Part shown: positions 14,606 through 22,944 of the stretch, piece after piece
How positions within the stretch are numbered: the first letter of the stretch is position 1
How the letters are laid out: each line of letters begins with the position of its first letter
Assembly (NCBI GenBank): GCA_017561865.1
Contig: JAFZBH010000024.1
Coordinates: 1 to 48,647, forward strand
Source of the DNA: Bacteroidales bacterium
GTDB lineage: Bacteria; Bacteroidota; Bacteroidia; Bacteroidales; UBA932
Direction: 5' to 3'
DNA length: 48,647 nucleotides
Position numbers and translations under genes: made by a program
Notes under the pieces: generated by a model
Seen by the model: the letters and a program-made list of their open reading frames with translations, nothing else
What the model was told of the DNA's origin: nothing
The model's database searches: none

Positions 14606-16313
14606 TGCCCAGGATCTTCATGCCCCGGCGCAGGACGCCGGCGAGCGTGGAAATCAGCTCCAGACGCATCCGGAGGACCTCCTCGTCCGGCTCCTTGAGG
14701 ATCGGGGTGTCGTGGTAATACTGGTTGAACTCCTTCGCCAGGTCATAGCAGTAGTTCGCGATGAGCGCGGGCGACAGGGCCGCGGCGGCTTCGGAGACCT
14801 TCTGCGGATAGGCGCCCAGGATCTTGACGAGGCGCACCTCCTTCGGACTCAGCTCCACCTCCGGATTGAGCGCGGAGACGAGGCCCCGCTCGGAAGCCTT
14901 GCGCAGGATCGAGCAGATGCGCGCGTGCGTGTACTGGATGAAGGGGCCGGTGTTGCCGTTGAAGTCGATGGACTCCTTGGGATTGAAGAGCATCTTCTTC
15001 TTGGGATCCACCTTAAGGATGAAATACTTGAGCGCGCCCAGGCCGATCATCCGATAGAGCCGCTCCTTCTCCTCATCGCTGATGCCCTCGAGCTTGCCGC
15101 TCTCCTCCGAGGTGGCTTTCGCCTCCTCGTACATCTTCTCGATGAGGTCATCGGCGTCGACGACGGTCCCCTCGCGGGACTTCATCTTGCCCTCAGGCAG
15201 TTCCACCATCCCGTAGGACAGGTGGAAGATCTGGTCGGCCCAGTCGAAGCCCAGCTTCTTGAGAATGAGCTTGAGGACCTGGAAATGGTAGTTCTGCTCG
15301 TCGCCCACCACGTAGATGTGCGAGTCGAGCTTGAATTCGCTGAAGCGGCGCTCGGCCGTGCCGAGGTCCTGCGTGATGTAGACGGAGGTGCCGTCGGAAC
15401 GGAGCAGGAGTTTGCGGTCCAGCCCGTCGGCGGTCAGGTCGCACCAGACGGAACCGTCGGGATCGCGCACCAGCACGCCCATATCGAGCCCTTTTTGGAC
15501 CAGCTCCTTGCCGAGCAGATAGGTGTCGTGCTCGTAATAGGTGCGGTCGAAGCTGATGCCCAGGGCCTTGTAGGTCTGCTCGAATCCGTCGAACACCCAG
15601 CCGTTCATCGTCTCCCAGAGCTTGCGCACGGCGGGGTCGCCCTCCTCCCATTTCACGAGCATTTCGTGCACCTTGTCCATCACGGACGGGTCCTCCTTCT
15701 CCATCTTGGCGAACTCCACGTAGCAGTCGCCCACCAGGTGGTCGCCCTTCTTGCCGGTGCTCTCGGGAGTGGCGCCGCCAAAACGCTGCTGCCAGGCATA
15801 CATCGACTTGCAGATGTGCACGCCGCGGTCGTTGACCAGCGTCACCTTGACCACCTCGTCGCCGGCGGCCTTGAGAAGGTCGGACACGGACGAGCCGAGC
15901 AGATTGTTGCGGATGTGCCCCAGGTGCAGGGGCTTGTTGGTGTTGGGTGAGGAAAACTCGACCATCACGCGGCGGCCCGTCGCGGGCAGCTGCCCATAAG
16001 CTTCATCCCCGGCGACGGCGGCAAGCGCCTCGCGCCAGTAGAGGTTGGACAGCGAAAGGTTCAGGAAGCCCTTCACGGAATTGTAGCCGGCCACTTCCGG
16101 GCAGTTGGCCACGAGCCAGTCGCCCAGCGCGACGCCGGTGGCGTCAGGGCTCTGGCGCGTGATGCGAAGCAGCGGGAAGACCACCAGGGTGAAATCCCCC
16201 TCGAACTCCTTGCGGGTCACCTGGACCTGGAGCGCGGAAGGGGCGATGTCGGCACCGTAGACTGCCTTGACGGCCTCTGAGGCCTTCTCGGCGAGGAAAG
16301 TCTCCGGAGTCAT
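14583..16313 (-). CDS. argS: Arginyl-tRNA synthetase
   Basis: The product is 576 residues, near the family norm. It has the N-terminal Arg-tRNA-binding domain, the class I signature HLGH at 130-133 within SSPNTNKPLHLGHIR, a degenerate KMSKS region (GKMKSREG) and a C-terminal helical anticodon-binding domain. It charges tRNA-Arg with arginine in the cytoplasm. Its start overlaps the rpoD stop by one base, and its end overlaps the ygiQ start by 23 bases, so the three genes look like one tightly packed transcript. Confidence 0.97.
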   Translation of the reverse strand: MTPETFLAEKASEAVKAVYGADIAPSALQVQVTRKEFEGDFTLVVFPLLRITRQSPDATGVALGDWLVANCPEVAGYNSVKGFLNLSLSNLYWREALAAVAGDEAYGQLPATGRRVMVEFSSPNTNKPLHLGHIRNNLLGSSVSDLLKAAGDEVVKVTLVNDRGVHICKSMYAWQQRFGGATPESTGKKGDHLVGDCYVEFAKMEKEDPSVMDKVHEMLVKWEEGDPAVRKLWETMNGWVFDGFEQTYKALGISFDRTYYEHDTYLLGKELVQKGLDMGVLVRDPDGSVWCDLTADGLDRKLLLRSDGTSVYITQDLGTAERRFSEFKLDSHIYVVGDEQNYHFQVLKLILKKLGFDWADQIFHLSYGMVELPEGKMKSREGTVVDADDLIEKMYEEAKATSEESGKLEGISDEEKERLYRMIGLGALKYFILKVDPKKKMLFNPKESIDFNGNTGPFIQYTHARICSILRKASERGLVSALNPEVELSPKEVRLVKILGAYPQKVSEAAAALSPALIANYCYDLAKEFNQYYHDTPILKEPDEEVLRMRLELISTLAGVLRRGMKILGIDLPDRM

Positions 16314-17173
16314 CAGCCGAGGTAGGTCTTGAGAAGTTTGCTGGCAGAGGGCTTCTTGAGCTTGCGGATGGCCTTCTCCTTGATCTGGCGCACACGCTCG
16401 CGGGTGAGGTCGAGCCTCTCACCGATCTCCTCGAGGGTCATCTCCTGGCAGCCGATGCCGAAGAAACTCTTGATGATCTCGCGCTCGCGCGGAGTGAGGA
16501 TCTGCAGGGCGCGCTCGATCTCGGTACTCAGCGACTCGTTCGTGAGGCCCTTGTCGGCGCTCGGCGAATCGTCGTTGGGCAGCACGTCCAGGAGGCTGTT
16601 GTCCTCCCCTTCCACGAACGGGGCGTCCACGCTGACGTGGCGGCCGGACACGCGGAGCGTATCGGCGATCTTGTCCTTGGGAATGTCGATCATATCGGCG
16701 AGCTCATCGGTGGACGGCTGGCGCTCGTTTTCCTGCTCGAACTTGCCGAGGGCCTTGTTGATCTTGTTCAGGGAGCCCACCTGGTTGAGCGGCAGGCGCA
16801 CGATGCGGCTCTGCTCGGCAAGGGCCTGCAGGATGCTCTGGCGGATCCACCACACGGCGTAGGAGATGAACTTGAAGCCGCGCGTCTCATCGAACTTCTC
16901 GGCGGCCTTGATCAGGCCCAGGTTGCCTTCGTTGATGAGGTCGGGCAGGCTCAGGCCCTGGTTCTGGTATTGCTTCGCGACGGACACGACGAAACGGAGG
17001 TTGGCGCGGGTAAGCTTCTCCAGCGCCTCCTGGTCGCCCTTGCGGATGCGCTGGGCGAGTTCGACTTCTTCTTCCGGGGACACCAGCTCCTCGCGCCCGA
17101 TCTCCTGGAGGTATTTGTCCAGGGAGGCGCTTTCGCGGTTGGTGATGGATTTCGTAATCTTTAACTGTCTCAT
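16313..17173 (-). CDS. rpoD: Primary RNA polymerase sigma factor (RpoD/SigA, Bacteroidota short form)
   Basis: The product is 286 residues. It lacks region 1.1 and begins near region 1.2 ([10 protein letters not shown]). Region 2 includes the core-binding and -10-melting segments ([45 protein letters not shown]). Region 3 and region 4 ([32 protein letters not shown]) complete it. This short form is the housekeeping sigma factor of Bacteroidota and recognises TTTG / TAnnTTTG promoters, the element seen repeatedly in this window. It heads the run rpoD-argS-ygiQ. Confidence 0.96.
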   Translation of the reverse strand: MRQLKITKSITNRESASLDKYLQEIGREELVSPEEEVELAQRIRKGDQEALEKLTRANLRFVVSVAKQYQNQGLSLPDLINEGNLGLIKAAEKFDETRGFKFISYAVWWIRQSILQALAEQSRIVRLPLNQVGSLNKINKALGKFEQENERQPSTDELADMIDIPKDKIADTLRVSGRHVSVDAPFVEGEDNSLLDVLPNDDSPSADKGLTNESLSTEIERALQILTPREREIIKSFFGIGCQEMTLEEIGERLDLTRERVRQIKEKAIRKLKKPSASKLLKTYLG

Positions 17174-17206
17174 ATCTTCTTAGTCTCGTACCCATTATAC
17201 GGAACA

Positions 17207-17237
17207 ATCCCGCACAAGTTTCACACTCGCGCGGGAT
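17207..17237. terminator. Hairpin between htrA and rpoD
   Basis: ATCCCGC (17207-17213) pairs with GCGGGAT (17231-17237). The clear T-run is on the plus strand; on the minus strand the tail is only TTGTT. It may weakly end the htrA transcript before rpoD. Confidence 0.4.
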
Positions 17238-17264
17238 TTTTTCCGTTAGTTTTCAACAGGAAGA

Positions 17265-18701
17265 CTACTCGTCTTTGCCGAAGCCGAAGTAGCCGGGACG
17301 GCCATTGCGGTCCACGCCCTCGATGAAGATGGAGCGCTTGCTCTTCTTGGCGATGTCGACCACGTCCTGCGGCTTGGAGACCTTCTGGTCGTTGACGAAG
17401 CGGATCACGAAACCGTCTTCGCCGCCGGCCTGCGCCAGCTTGCCGCTGCCCGCGGAGACGATCTCCACGCCGTTCTCGGCGGCCTTGAGCTGGGCGCCGT
17501 AGAAGGCCACCGTGCCGTCGCTGCCGACCGTGCCGTTCTCGATGTTGCCGTCCTGGAAGGTCACGGGCAGCGAGAGGGCCTTGCCGTCACGCAGGACCTT
17601 GACCACGGCCCGGTCGCCCGGGTGGAAGCTGTTCACCTTGGCCTGCAGGTCGGGCATCGCGGTGATCTTGACGTCGTCGATGCCGGTGATCACGTCGCCG
17701 CTCTTGAGACCCGCCTTGTCGGCGGCGCCGCCCTTGACGACCTCGCTCACGTAGACGCCTTCGGAAACGCTGAGCTTGTATTCCTTGGCCACCTTGTCGT
17801 CAATCGTGCCGCCGGTGACGCCGAGCATCGCGCGCTTGACCGAACCGAAGTCGATCAGGTCGGAGACGACCTTCTGGACGATGTTGGACGGGACGGCGAA
17901 AGAGTAGCCGGTGTAGGAGCCGGTCGTGGAGACGATGGCGGTGTTGATGCCCACCAGCTCGCCCTGCTTGTTGACGAGGGCGCCGCCGGAGTTGCCGGGA
18001 TTGACGGCCGCGTCGGTCTGGATGAAGGACTCGATCTTGAACTCACGGCTGTTGCTGGGCATCGAACGGCCCTTGGCGCTGACGATGCCGGCGGTGATGG
18101 TGGAACGGAGCTCCTCGCCCAGCGGGCTGCCGATGGCCAGCACCCACTCGCCCAGGCGGAGCTTGTCGGAATCGGCGAACTGCAGGACCGGCAGGCCGGA
18201 GGCGTCGATCTTGATCAGGGCCACGTCGGTGACCGGGTCGGCGCCGATGACGGTCGCCTCGTAGGTCTTGTTGTTGTTGAGCGTCACCTCGATGGTGGTG
18301 GCGCCGGAGACGACGTGGTTGTTCGTGACGATGTAGCCGTCCGGGCGGATGATTACGCCCGAGCCGCTGCCCTGACGCTCGCGGTTGCCTCCGCCGTAGC
18401 CGAAGCCGTCGTCACCGAAGAAGTAACGCAGGAACGGATCGATATACTGCGGCTGTTGCTGCTGCTGAGGCTTGATGGTCACTTTCACATAGACGACGGC
18501 ATCCACGGCGTGCTCTGCCGCGTAGGTGAAGTCAGGATAGTCGGACAGTGACAAATTGACAGTCCGCACGGCCTGCCCGTCGGAAGTATAAGCCGCCTGC
18601 TCGCCTTCGCCCTGCGAAGGAGCGGTGGATTTTACGATGGCATACGCGGTCAGTCCGCTCAGAAGCACGGAAAGAACCACGATGAGAAAACCTTTTTTCA
18701 T
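17265..18701 (-). CDS. htrA: HtrA/DegP-type periplasmic serine protease
   Basis: The product is 478 residues. The N-terminal signal or anchor is at about 4-22. The trypsin-like domain has the triad His129 (TNNHVV), Asp159 (TDVALIK) and Ser238 (GNSGG). Two PDZ domains follow (about 285-375 and 395-475). HtrA proteases degrade or refold damaged envelope proteins. A short glutamine run (79-83) and a Gly-rich loop (about 97-107) lie before the protease domain, where the family has its flexible LA loop. The gene is divergent from dnaN across 121 bases. I see no clear -7 box on this side; CAAATTAT at 18741 is close to the consensus but not exact. Confidence 0.96.
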   Translation of the reverse strand: MKKGFLIVVLSVLLSGLTAYAIVKSTAPSQGEGEQAAYTSDGQAVRTVNLSLSDYPDFTYAAEHAVDAVVYVKVTIKPQQQQQPQYIDPFLRYFFGDDGFGYGGGNRERQGSGSGVIIRPDGYIVTNNHVVSGATTIEVTLNNNKTYEATVIGADPVTDVALIKIDASGLPVLQFADSDKLRLGEWVLAIGSPLGEELRSTITAGIVSAKGRSMPSNSREFKIESFIQTDAAVNPGNSGGALVNKQGELVGINTAIVSTTGSYTGYSFAVPSNIVQKVVSDLIDFGSVKRAMLGVTGGTIDDKVAKEYKLSVSEGVYVSEVVKGGAADKAGLKSGDVITGIDDVKITAMPDLQAKVNSFHPGDRAVVKVLRDGKALSLPVTFQDGNIENGTVGSDGTVAFYGAQLKAAENGVEIVSAGSGKLAQAGGEDGFVIRFVNDQKVSKPQDVVDIAKKSKRSIFIEGVDRNGRPGYFGFGKDE

Positions 18702-18771
18702 ATATGTCGTTGTTTAAAATTTGTCCGGGGAGAAAAAGGTCAAATTATATGCCAAAAACCAAGTTTTTTCG

Positions 18772-18779
18772 TAAATTTG
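18772..18779 (+). promoter_or_regulatory. Promoter -7 box (TAAATTTG) for dnaN
   Basis: It is an exact TAnnTTTG match 43 bases before the dnaN ATG, giving a leader of about 37 bases. Confidence 0.6.
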
Positions 18780-18822
18780 CCAGAACGATACGATAAGATA
18801 ATCATTAAAACGAAAGACTGAT

Positions 18823-19944
18823 ATGGAATTCAACGTTTCAAGCGCCGGACTGCTCAAGGGCATCCTCGATGTGTCCAAGGCGATTCCCGCCAAGACCGCC
18901 CTCCCCATCCTGGAAAACTTCCTTTTCAACCTCAGGGAAGGACAGCTGGAGATCACCGCCTCCGACCAGGAGCTCACCCTCCGCACCCTCGTGGCGGTGG
19001 ACAGTTCCGTCGAGGACGGGAGCATCGCCGTCCCCGCCCGGCAGATGATGGACCTGCTGAAGGCCCTGCCCGACCAGCCGATTACCATCAAGACCGCCGG
19101 AGAGGGCACCTTCGAGTGCCTGTGGAGCAACGGTAATTCCTCTCTCCCCTATTTCCCGGCCGCGGACTATCCCGAAATCAAGGGCGCAGGCGACGGGGCC
19201 CTCACGGCCCGCGTGAGCGCCAGCGTGCTCGCCGAAGGCATCGGCAGCACCGTCTATGCCACCGCGGACGACGAGATGAGGCCCGCGATGAACGGCATCT
19301 TCTTCGACATGGACCCGGAGAGCACCACGCTCGTGGCCTCCGACTCGCACAAGCTCATCTGCTACACCACGCGCGACTTCGACTGTCCGGAAAAGGCTTC
19401 CTTCATCCTGCACAAGAAGCCCGCAGGCGTGCTCAAGGCCATCCTGGACAAGGACGACGAGGACGTCGCCATCGCCTTCGACGCCTCCACCGTGGTGTTC
19501 ACCTTCGGCGACACGATGATGGTCTGCCGCCTGATCGTGGGCAAGTTCCCGGAGTACCGCAAGGTCATCCCGCAGAACAACGCGAACATCCTCAAGATCG
19601 ACCGCGCCCAGCTGCTCAACACGGTCCGCCGCGTGGCCGTCTGCGCCAACAAGGCCTCCAACCACATCAAGTTCGACCTCACCGCCGGCCAGCTCGAGAT
19701 CACGGCCCAGGACCTGGGCTTCGCCCTCGCCGCCTACGAGAAGCTCGCCTGCGACTACAGCGGGGACGCCCTGAGCATCGGCTTCAAGTCCTCGTTCCTC
19801 ATCGAGATCCTCTCCAACATGTCCTGCGGGACGGTGGTGATGAAGTTCGCCGACCAGCGGCGCGCCGCCCTGATCGTGCCTGCCGAAGAGGAGGAAGAGA
19901 GCGAGAAGATCTGCGGCATCCTGATGCCGATCATGGTTTCGTAA
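18823..19944 (+). CDS. dnaN: DNA polymerase III beta sliding clamp
   Basis: The product is 373 residues. It has the three-fold repeated clamp domain (about 1-120, 125-245, 250-373), with the typical segments KTALPILENFLF and ATDDE-like TADDEMRPAMNGIFF. The C-terminus LMPIMV resembles the end that lines the protein-binding pocket. The dimeric ring holds DNA polymerase on DNA. It is not next to dnaA here; instead it is followed after 4 bases by a DEDDh exonuclease, which suggests a replication or repair transcript. Confidence 0.97.
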   Translation: MEFNVSSAGLLKGILDVSKAIPAKTALPILENFLFNLREGQLEITASDQELTLRTLVAVDSSVEDGSIAVPARQMMDLLKALPDQPITIKTAGEGTFECLWSNGNSSLPYFPAADYPEIKGAGDGALTARVSASVLAEGIGSTVYATADDEMRPAMNGIFFDMDPESTTLVASDSHKLICYTTRDFDCPEKASFILHKKPAGVLKAILDKDDEDVAIAFDASTVVFTFGDTMMVCRLIVGKFPEYRKVIPQNNANILKIDRAQLLNTVRRVAVCANKASNHIKFDLTAGQLEITAQDLGFALAAYEKLACDYSGDALSIGFKSSFLIEILSNMSCGTVVMKFADQRRAALIVPAEEEEESEKICGILMPIMVS

Positions 19945-19948
19945 GGAA

Positions 19949-20809
19949 ATGCAGCTCAATCTCCAGCGGCCGCTGCTCTTCTTCGACATCGAGAGCACCG
20001 GCCTCAACATCCCCGAGGATTCCATCGTCGAACTGAGTTTCGTGAAGGTCTTCCCCGGCGGGGAGGAGCGCGTCAAGACCTGGCGGATCAAGCCCTGGGA
20101 CTATGTCCTGCGCCGTCAGCGCCCCATCACGCCGGAAGCCTCCGCAGTCAACGGCATCACCGACGATATGCTCACCGGCTGCCCCACCTTCTTCGAGGTG
20201 GCCGACGAGGTGGCCCTCTGGCTGAAGGACAGCGACCTGGCCGGGTTCAACTCCGCCAAGTTCGACCTGCCGATGCTCGCCGAGGAGTTCGAGCGCGTCA
20301 AACTCGCGGGCAAGGACCTGCAGGTGGACCTGCACAGCCCCCTGATGGTCGACGTGCAGAACATCTTCCACGCGATGGAGCCGCGCAACCTGCGCGCCGC
20401 CTACCGCTTCTACTGCGGCGGGGAGGATTTCGCGAACGCGCACAGCGCCGAAGCCGACACGCTTGCCACCTACGAGGTGCTCAAGGCCCAGCTGGACCGT
20501 TATCAGACGCCTGACAAATACCGTGAGCAGGTCCTGAAGAACGACGTGGCGTCCCTCGCCTCCTTCGTGGGCAAGAAATACGTCGACTTCTCCGGTCATC
20601 TGATCCGCGACGACCAGGGCGAGATCCTGATCAATTTCGGCAAGCACAAGGGCAAGTCCGCCCGCAAGGTCTGGGAGACGGAGCCTTCCTACTACGCCTG
20701 GATCCAGCAGGGCAGCTTCTCGCTGGACACCAAGGCCCAGTTCGCCCGGCTCGAAGAGCAGTTCAAGCGGGAGCGGCTGGCCGCCAAATGGAACGGGCGG
20801 CTGTTCTAG
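19949..20809 (+). CDS. DEDDh 3'-5' exonuclease (DnaQ-like) with C-terminal DUF3820-like segment
   Basis: The product is 286 residues. Exo I has D13 and E15 in FFDIESTG, Exo II has D106 in NSAKFDLPML, and Exo III has H165 and D170 in HSAEAD. This is the proofreading exonuclease fold of DnaQ (epsilon). The C-terminal third contains INFGKHKGK and a Trp/Tyr-rich segment (SYYAWI), like the small DUF3820 domain. It starts 4 bases after dnaN, so it is probably co-expressed and may work with the clamp. Whether it is the replicative epsilon subunit or an accessory nuclease cannot be told here. Confidence 0.92.
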   Translation: MQLNLQRPLLFFDIESTGLNIPEDSIVELSFVKVFPGGEERVKTWRIKPWDYVLRRQRPITPEASAVNGITDDMLTGCPTFFEVADEVALWLKDSDLAGFNSAKFDLPMLAEEFERVKLAGKDLQVDLHSPLMVDVQNIFHAMEPRNLRAAYRFYCGGEDFANAHSAEADTLATYEVLKAQLDRYQTPDKYREQVLKNDVASLASFVGKKYVDFSGHLIRDDQGEILINFGKHKGKSARKVWETEPSYYAWIQQGSFSLDTKAQFARLEEQFKRERLAAKWNGRLF

Positions 20810-20816
20810 AGACATC

Positions 20817-20855
20817 AAAAAAGAATCCCCGGGAGCAGAGATCCCGGGGATTCTT
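20817..20855. terminator. Bidirectional terminator between exonuclease and metallopeptidase genes
   Basis: A perfect 14-bp stem AAGAATCCCCGGGA (20821-20834) with TCCCGGGGATTCTT (20842-20855) has a 7-base loop. Six A at 20817-20822 give a T-run on the minus strand. It lies between convergent genes. Confidence 0.9.
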
Positions 20856-20869
20856 GTATCCGAGTCGGA

Positions 20870-21739
20870 CTACAGGCGGCTGTAGTCGGGCGAGAAGGTG
20901 TCGCCCTGGTTGATGTCGCCCGTGGTGATGCCCTTCTTCAGCCAGCGCTGGCGCTGGTCGGAGGTGCCGTGGTTGAAGGATTCGGGCACGGTGTAGCCGC
21001 GGGCACGCTTCTGGAGGTAGTCGTCGCCGATGCGCGAGGCGATGGCGAGGCCCTCCTCGATGTCGCCGGGCTCCAGGGAGCCGTACATCTTGTTGTCGTT
21101 GTAGGCCCACACGCCGGCATAGAAGTCGGCCTGGAGCTCAAGCCGCACGCTGATCTGGTTGGCAATCTTCTCGCTGGAGCGGGACATCTGCTGGTTCGCC
21201 TGCTGGAGCGTGCCGAGCAGGTACTGCACGTGGTGCCCCACCTCGTGCGCAATGACGTACGCATAGGCGAAGTCACCGTCCGAGCCGAACTGCTGCTTCA
21301 TCGTGGTGAAGAACGACAGGTCCAGATACACCGTCTGGTCGGCCGGGCTGTAGAAGGGACCGGACTGGGCGGAAGCCGTGCCGGACGCGGTCTGCACGTA
21401 ATCGGTATAGAGGACGAGCCGGGGCGGCTGGTAGGTCCTGCCGTATTTCTTGAAAATGGATGTCCAGACGTCCTCGGTGCCGGCGAGGATCTGCTTGGCG
21501 AACACGGCGAGCTCCTCCTCCTCGGCCGTGGCTTCACGCCCGCTGCTGCCGGTGACGATTTCGGTCCCGCCCATCTGGTTGACCTGCTGGATCACATCCG
21601 AGGGGTTGCCCCCCATCAGCAGGGTGATGAGTCCGATGATGATCAGGCCGCCGAGGCCCACGCCACCGGCCACTTTGCCGGCGGAGCCACCACGCCGGTC
21701 ATCGACGTTGGTGCTTTGTCTTCTTCCATCAAGTTGCAT
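20870..21739 (-). CDS. YpfJ-like neutral zinc metallopeptidase
   Basis: The product is 289 residues. One membrane segment (about 23-42) follows a short charged N-terminus. The zinc site HEVGHH is at 165-170 within YVIAHEVGHHVQ, with a conserved ELQADFYAG helix further on that supplies the third ligand. The family (YpfJ / KPN_02809 type) is found across bacteria; substrates are unknown. The start gives MQLDGRR, the usual N-terminus (MxxxGRRxSxN). A -7 box (21763-21770) precedes it, divergent from the YARHG gene. Confidence 0.93.
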   Translation of the reverse strand: MQLDGRRQSTNVDDRRGGSAGKVAGGVGLGGLIIIGLITLLMGGNPSDVIQQVNQMGGTEIVTGSSGREATAEEEELAVFAKQILAGTEDVWTSIFKKYGRTYQPPRLVLYTDYVQTASGTASAQSGPFYSPADQTVYLDLSFFTTMKQQFGSDGDFAYAYVIAHEVGHHVQYLLGTLQQANQQMSRSSEKIANQISVRLELQADFYAGVWAYNDNKMYGSLEPGDIEEGLAIASRIGDDYLQKRARGYTVPESFNHGTSDQRQRWLKKGITTGDINQGDTFSPDYSRL

Positions 21740-21762
21740 ATTGTCGTGGTTCTAGAACAAGG

Positions 21763-21770
21763 CAAATATA
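21763..21770 (-). promoter_or_regulatory. Promoter -7 box (TATATTTG) for metallopeptidase
   Basis: CAAATATA on the plus strand is an exact reverse match to TAnnTTTG, 24 bases from the start codon. Confidence 0.6.
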
Positions 21771-21783
21771 AGCATTTATTTGT

Positions 21784-21791
21784 TATCTTTG
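21784..21791 (+). promoter_or_regulatory. Promoter -7 box (TATCTTTG) for YARHG gene
   Basis: It is an exact TAnnTTTG match, 26 bases before the ATG at 21818, back to back with the metallopeptidase promoter. Confidence 0.6.
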
Positions 21792-21817
21792 TCCCTGTAA
21801 CTTAAAAGTTGACCCCG

Positions 21818-22792
21818 ATGAAACGACTTTCCCTTCTCGCAGCCGGCCTTCTGGCCGCAATGGGCCTCCAGGCCCAGAGCATCCCCTCCGGATCCTCCTG
21901 GTTCGACGGCTTCAATATGTATGAAGCGACCCGCGAATCCGGCGGCAAGATCCAGTTCTATTCGATGAACGAGGGCGAAGAGACCATTTACGAACTGACG
22001 CCCGTCAGCGGCAAATCCGGCCAGTGGAACATCGTCCTCGTCTCCGACAGCCCCGTCGATCCGGGCGATTATATGGACCTGACCGCCAAGTACCTGCAGC
22101 AGGACGGCATCACGGCCCTGGCTGTTTACAACAAGAACAACAGGCTGACCGACCTCTTCGAGAAGACGGACAAGCATCTTGAGGATATCGTGTTCGAGCG
22201 CTGGCGTCCGACGATCATGGGCACCTACTCCTGCAAGGCGCCGGACGGCAGGGAGTCCTCCATCACCATCGGCGCGAAGACCGTCACGGTGAACGGCGTG
22301 TCCGCCCGTTACGAGGTCCCCACGCTCAACGGTTATCCCTTCGACGTGCTGGACGTCAAGGACGGCCCCTGGAAGGGTTGCTGGCACTTCGTCAAGACGG
22401 CGGAAGGCTTCAACGTCTACAAATCCGAGCTGAACGAATACAGTTTCTACGACGAGGTGGACGACCGGCCCTGGGTCCTTACCTGGGCCGACCCCGACAA
22501 GGGACGCTGGGACTACGCCTCGCAGGTGCTCATCAAAACGGGAGGCCTTTCCAAGGAGACCCTCCGCGTCGTGCGCAACTCCATCCTCGCCAAGCACGGC
22601 TACGTCTTCAACTCGCCGGATCTCAAGCAGCTGTTCGAGTCGCAGCTCTGGTATGAGCCGGTCGACGACAACGCCTCCATCAAGCTCTCCTTCATCGAGC
22701 AGATGAACGTCGCCCTCATCCAGGCTGAAGAAGCCGGCAACGACGCCGACCGCTGGGTCACGGAGGAAAAGCCAGGAATCAAACGGGATTAA
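21818..22792 (+). CDS. Exported YARHG-domain protein
   Basis: The product is 324 residues. The ATG at 21818 is preferred over an upstream in-frame TTG because it starts directly with a signal peptide (MKRLSLLAAGLLAAMGLQAQ). The middle is beta-rich with no recognised domain. The C-terminal part (about 250-290) matches the YARHG domain: VRNSILAKHGYVF, then SQLWYEP. YARHG is a presumed extracellular domain of unknown role, often near cell-wall or surface proteins. It is a single-gene unit with its own promoter and a strong terminator. Confidence 0.88.
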   Translation: MKRLSLLAAGLLAAMGLQAQSIPSGSSWFDGFNMYEATRESGGKIQFYSMNEGEETIYELTPVSGKSGQWNIVLVSDSPVDPGDYMDLTAKYLQQDGITALAVYNKNNRLTDLFEKTDKHLEDIVFERWRPTIMGTYSCKAPDGRESSITIGAKTVTVNGVSARYEVPTLNGYPFDVLDVKDGPWKGCWHFVKTAEGFNVYKSELNEYSFYDEVDDRPWVLTWADPDKGRWDYASQVLIKTGGLSKETLRVVRNSILAKHGYVFNSPDLKQLFESQLWYEPVDDNASIKLSFIEQMNVALIQAEEAGNDADRWVTEEKPGIKRD

Positions 22793-22795
22793 ACG

Positions 22796-22832
22796 AAAAA
22801 GACAGGCCGCAGATTTTGCGGCCTGTCTTTTT
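22796..22832. terminator. Bidirectional terminator between YARHG gene and tRNA-Thr
   Basis: GACAGGCCGCA (22801-22811) pairs with TGCGGCCTGTC (22817-22827), loop 5, with five A before and five T after. It ends both the plus-strand YARHG transcript and the minus-strand tRNA. Confidence 0.9.
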
Positions 22833-22834
22833 AG

Positions 22835-22907
22835 AGCCACTTAACAGACTTGAACTGTTGACCTGCGCGTTACGAATGCGCTGCTCTACCGACTGAGCTA
22901 AAGTGGC
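22835..22907 (-). tRNA. tRNA-Thr (CGT)
   Basis: The minus strand folds as a 73-base tRNA: acceptor GCCACTT with AAGTGGC, D-arm GCTC...GAGC, T-arm AACAG-TTCAAGT-CTGTT. The anticodon loop TTCGTAA presents CGT, reading ACG. The pair closing the anticodon loop is A31-C39, a mismatch. CCA is not encoded. Confidence 0.93.
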
Positions 22908-22917
22908 AATGGGACTG

Positions 22918-22925
22918 CAAAGGTA
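22918..22925 (-). promoter_or_regulatory. Promoter -7 box (TACCTTTG) for tRNA-Thr
   Basis: CAAAGGTA on the plus strand is the reverse of TAnnTTTG, 11 bases ahead of the tRNA, the same distance as at tRNA-Ser and with the same gggactgcaaa context. Confidence 0.65.
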
Positions 22926-22944
22926 GTAAAAATATTGAAATCTC

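Noticed and set aside
13811..14698. Plus-strand frame of 295 codons across the ygiQ insertion
   Set aside because: Its start coincides with the insertion, but the sequence has no domain and the minus-strand ygiQ frame is intact. The shared FYRSGRYGK peptide is only due to the palindrome.
17174..17206. Sigma-70-like TATAAT on the minus strand upstream of rpoD
   Set aside because: A single hexamer without a partner box, and the genome uses the TAnnTTTG type of promoter.
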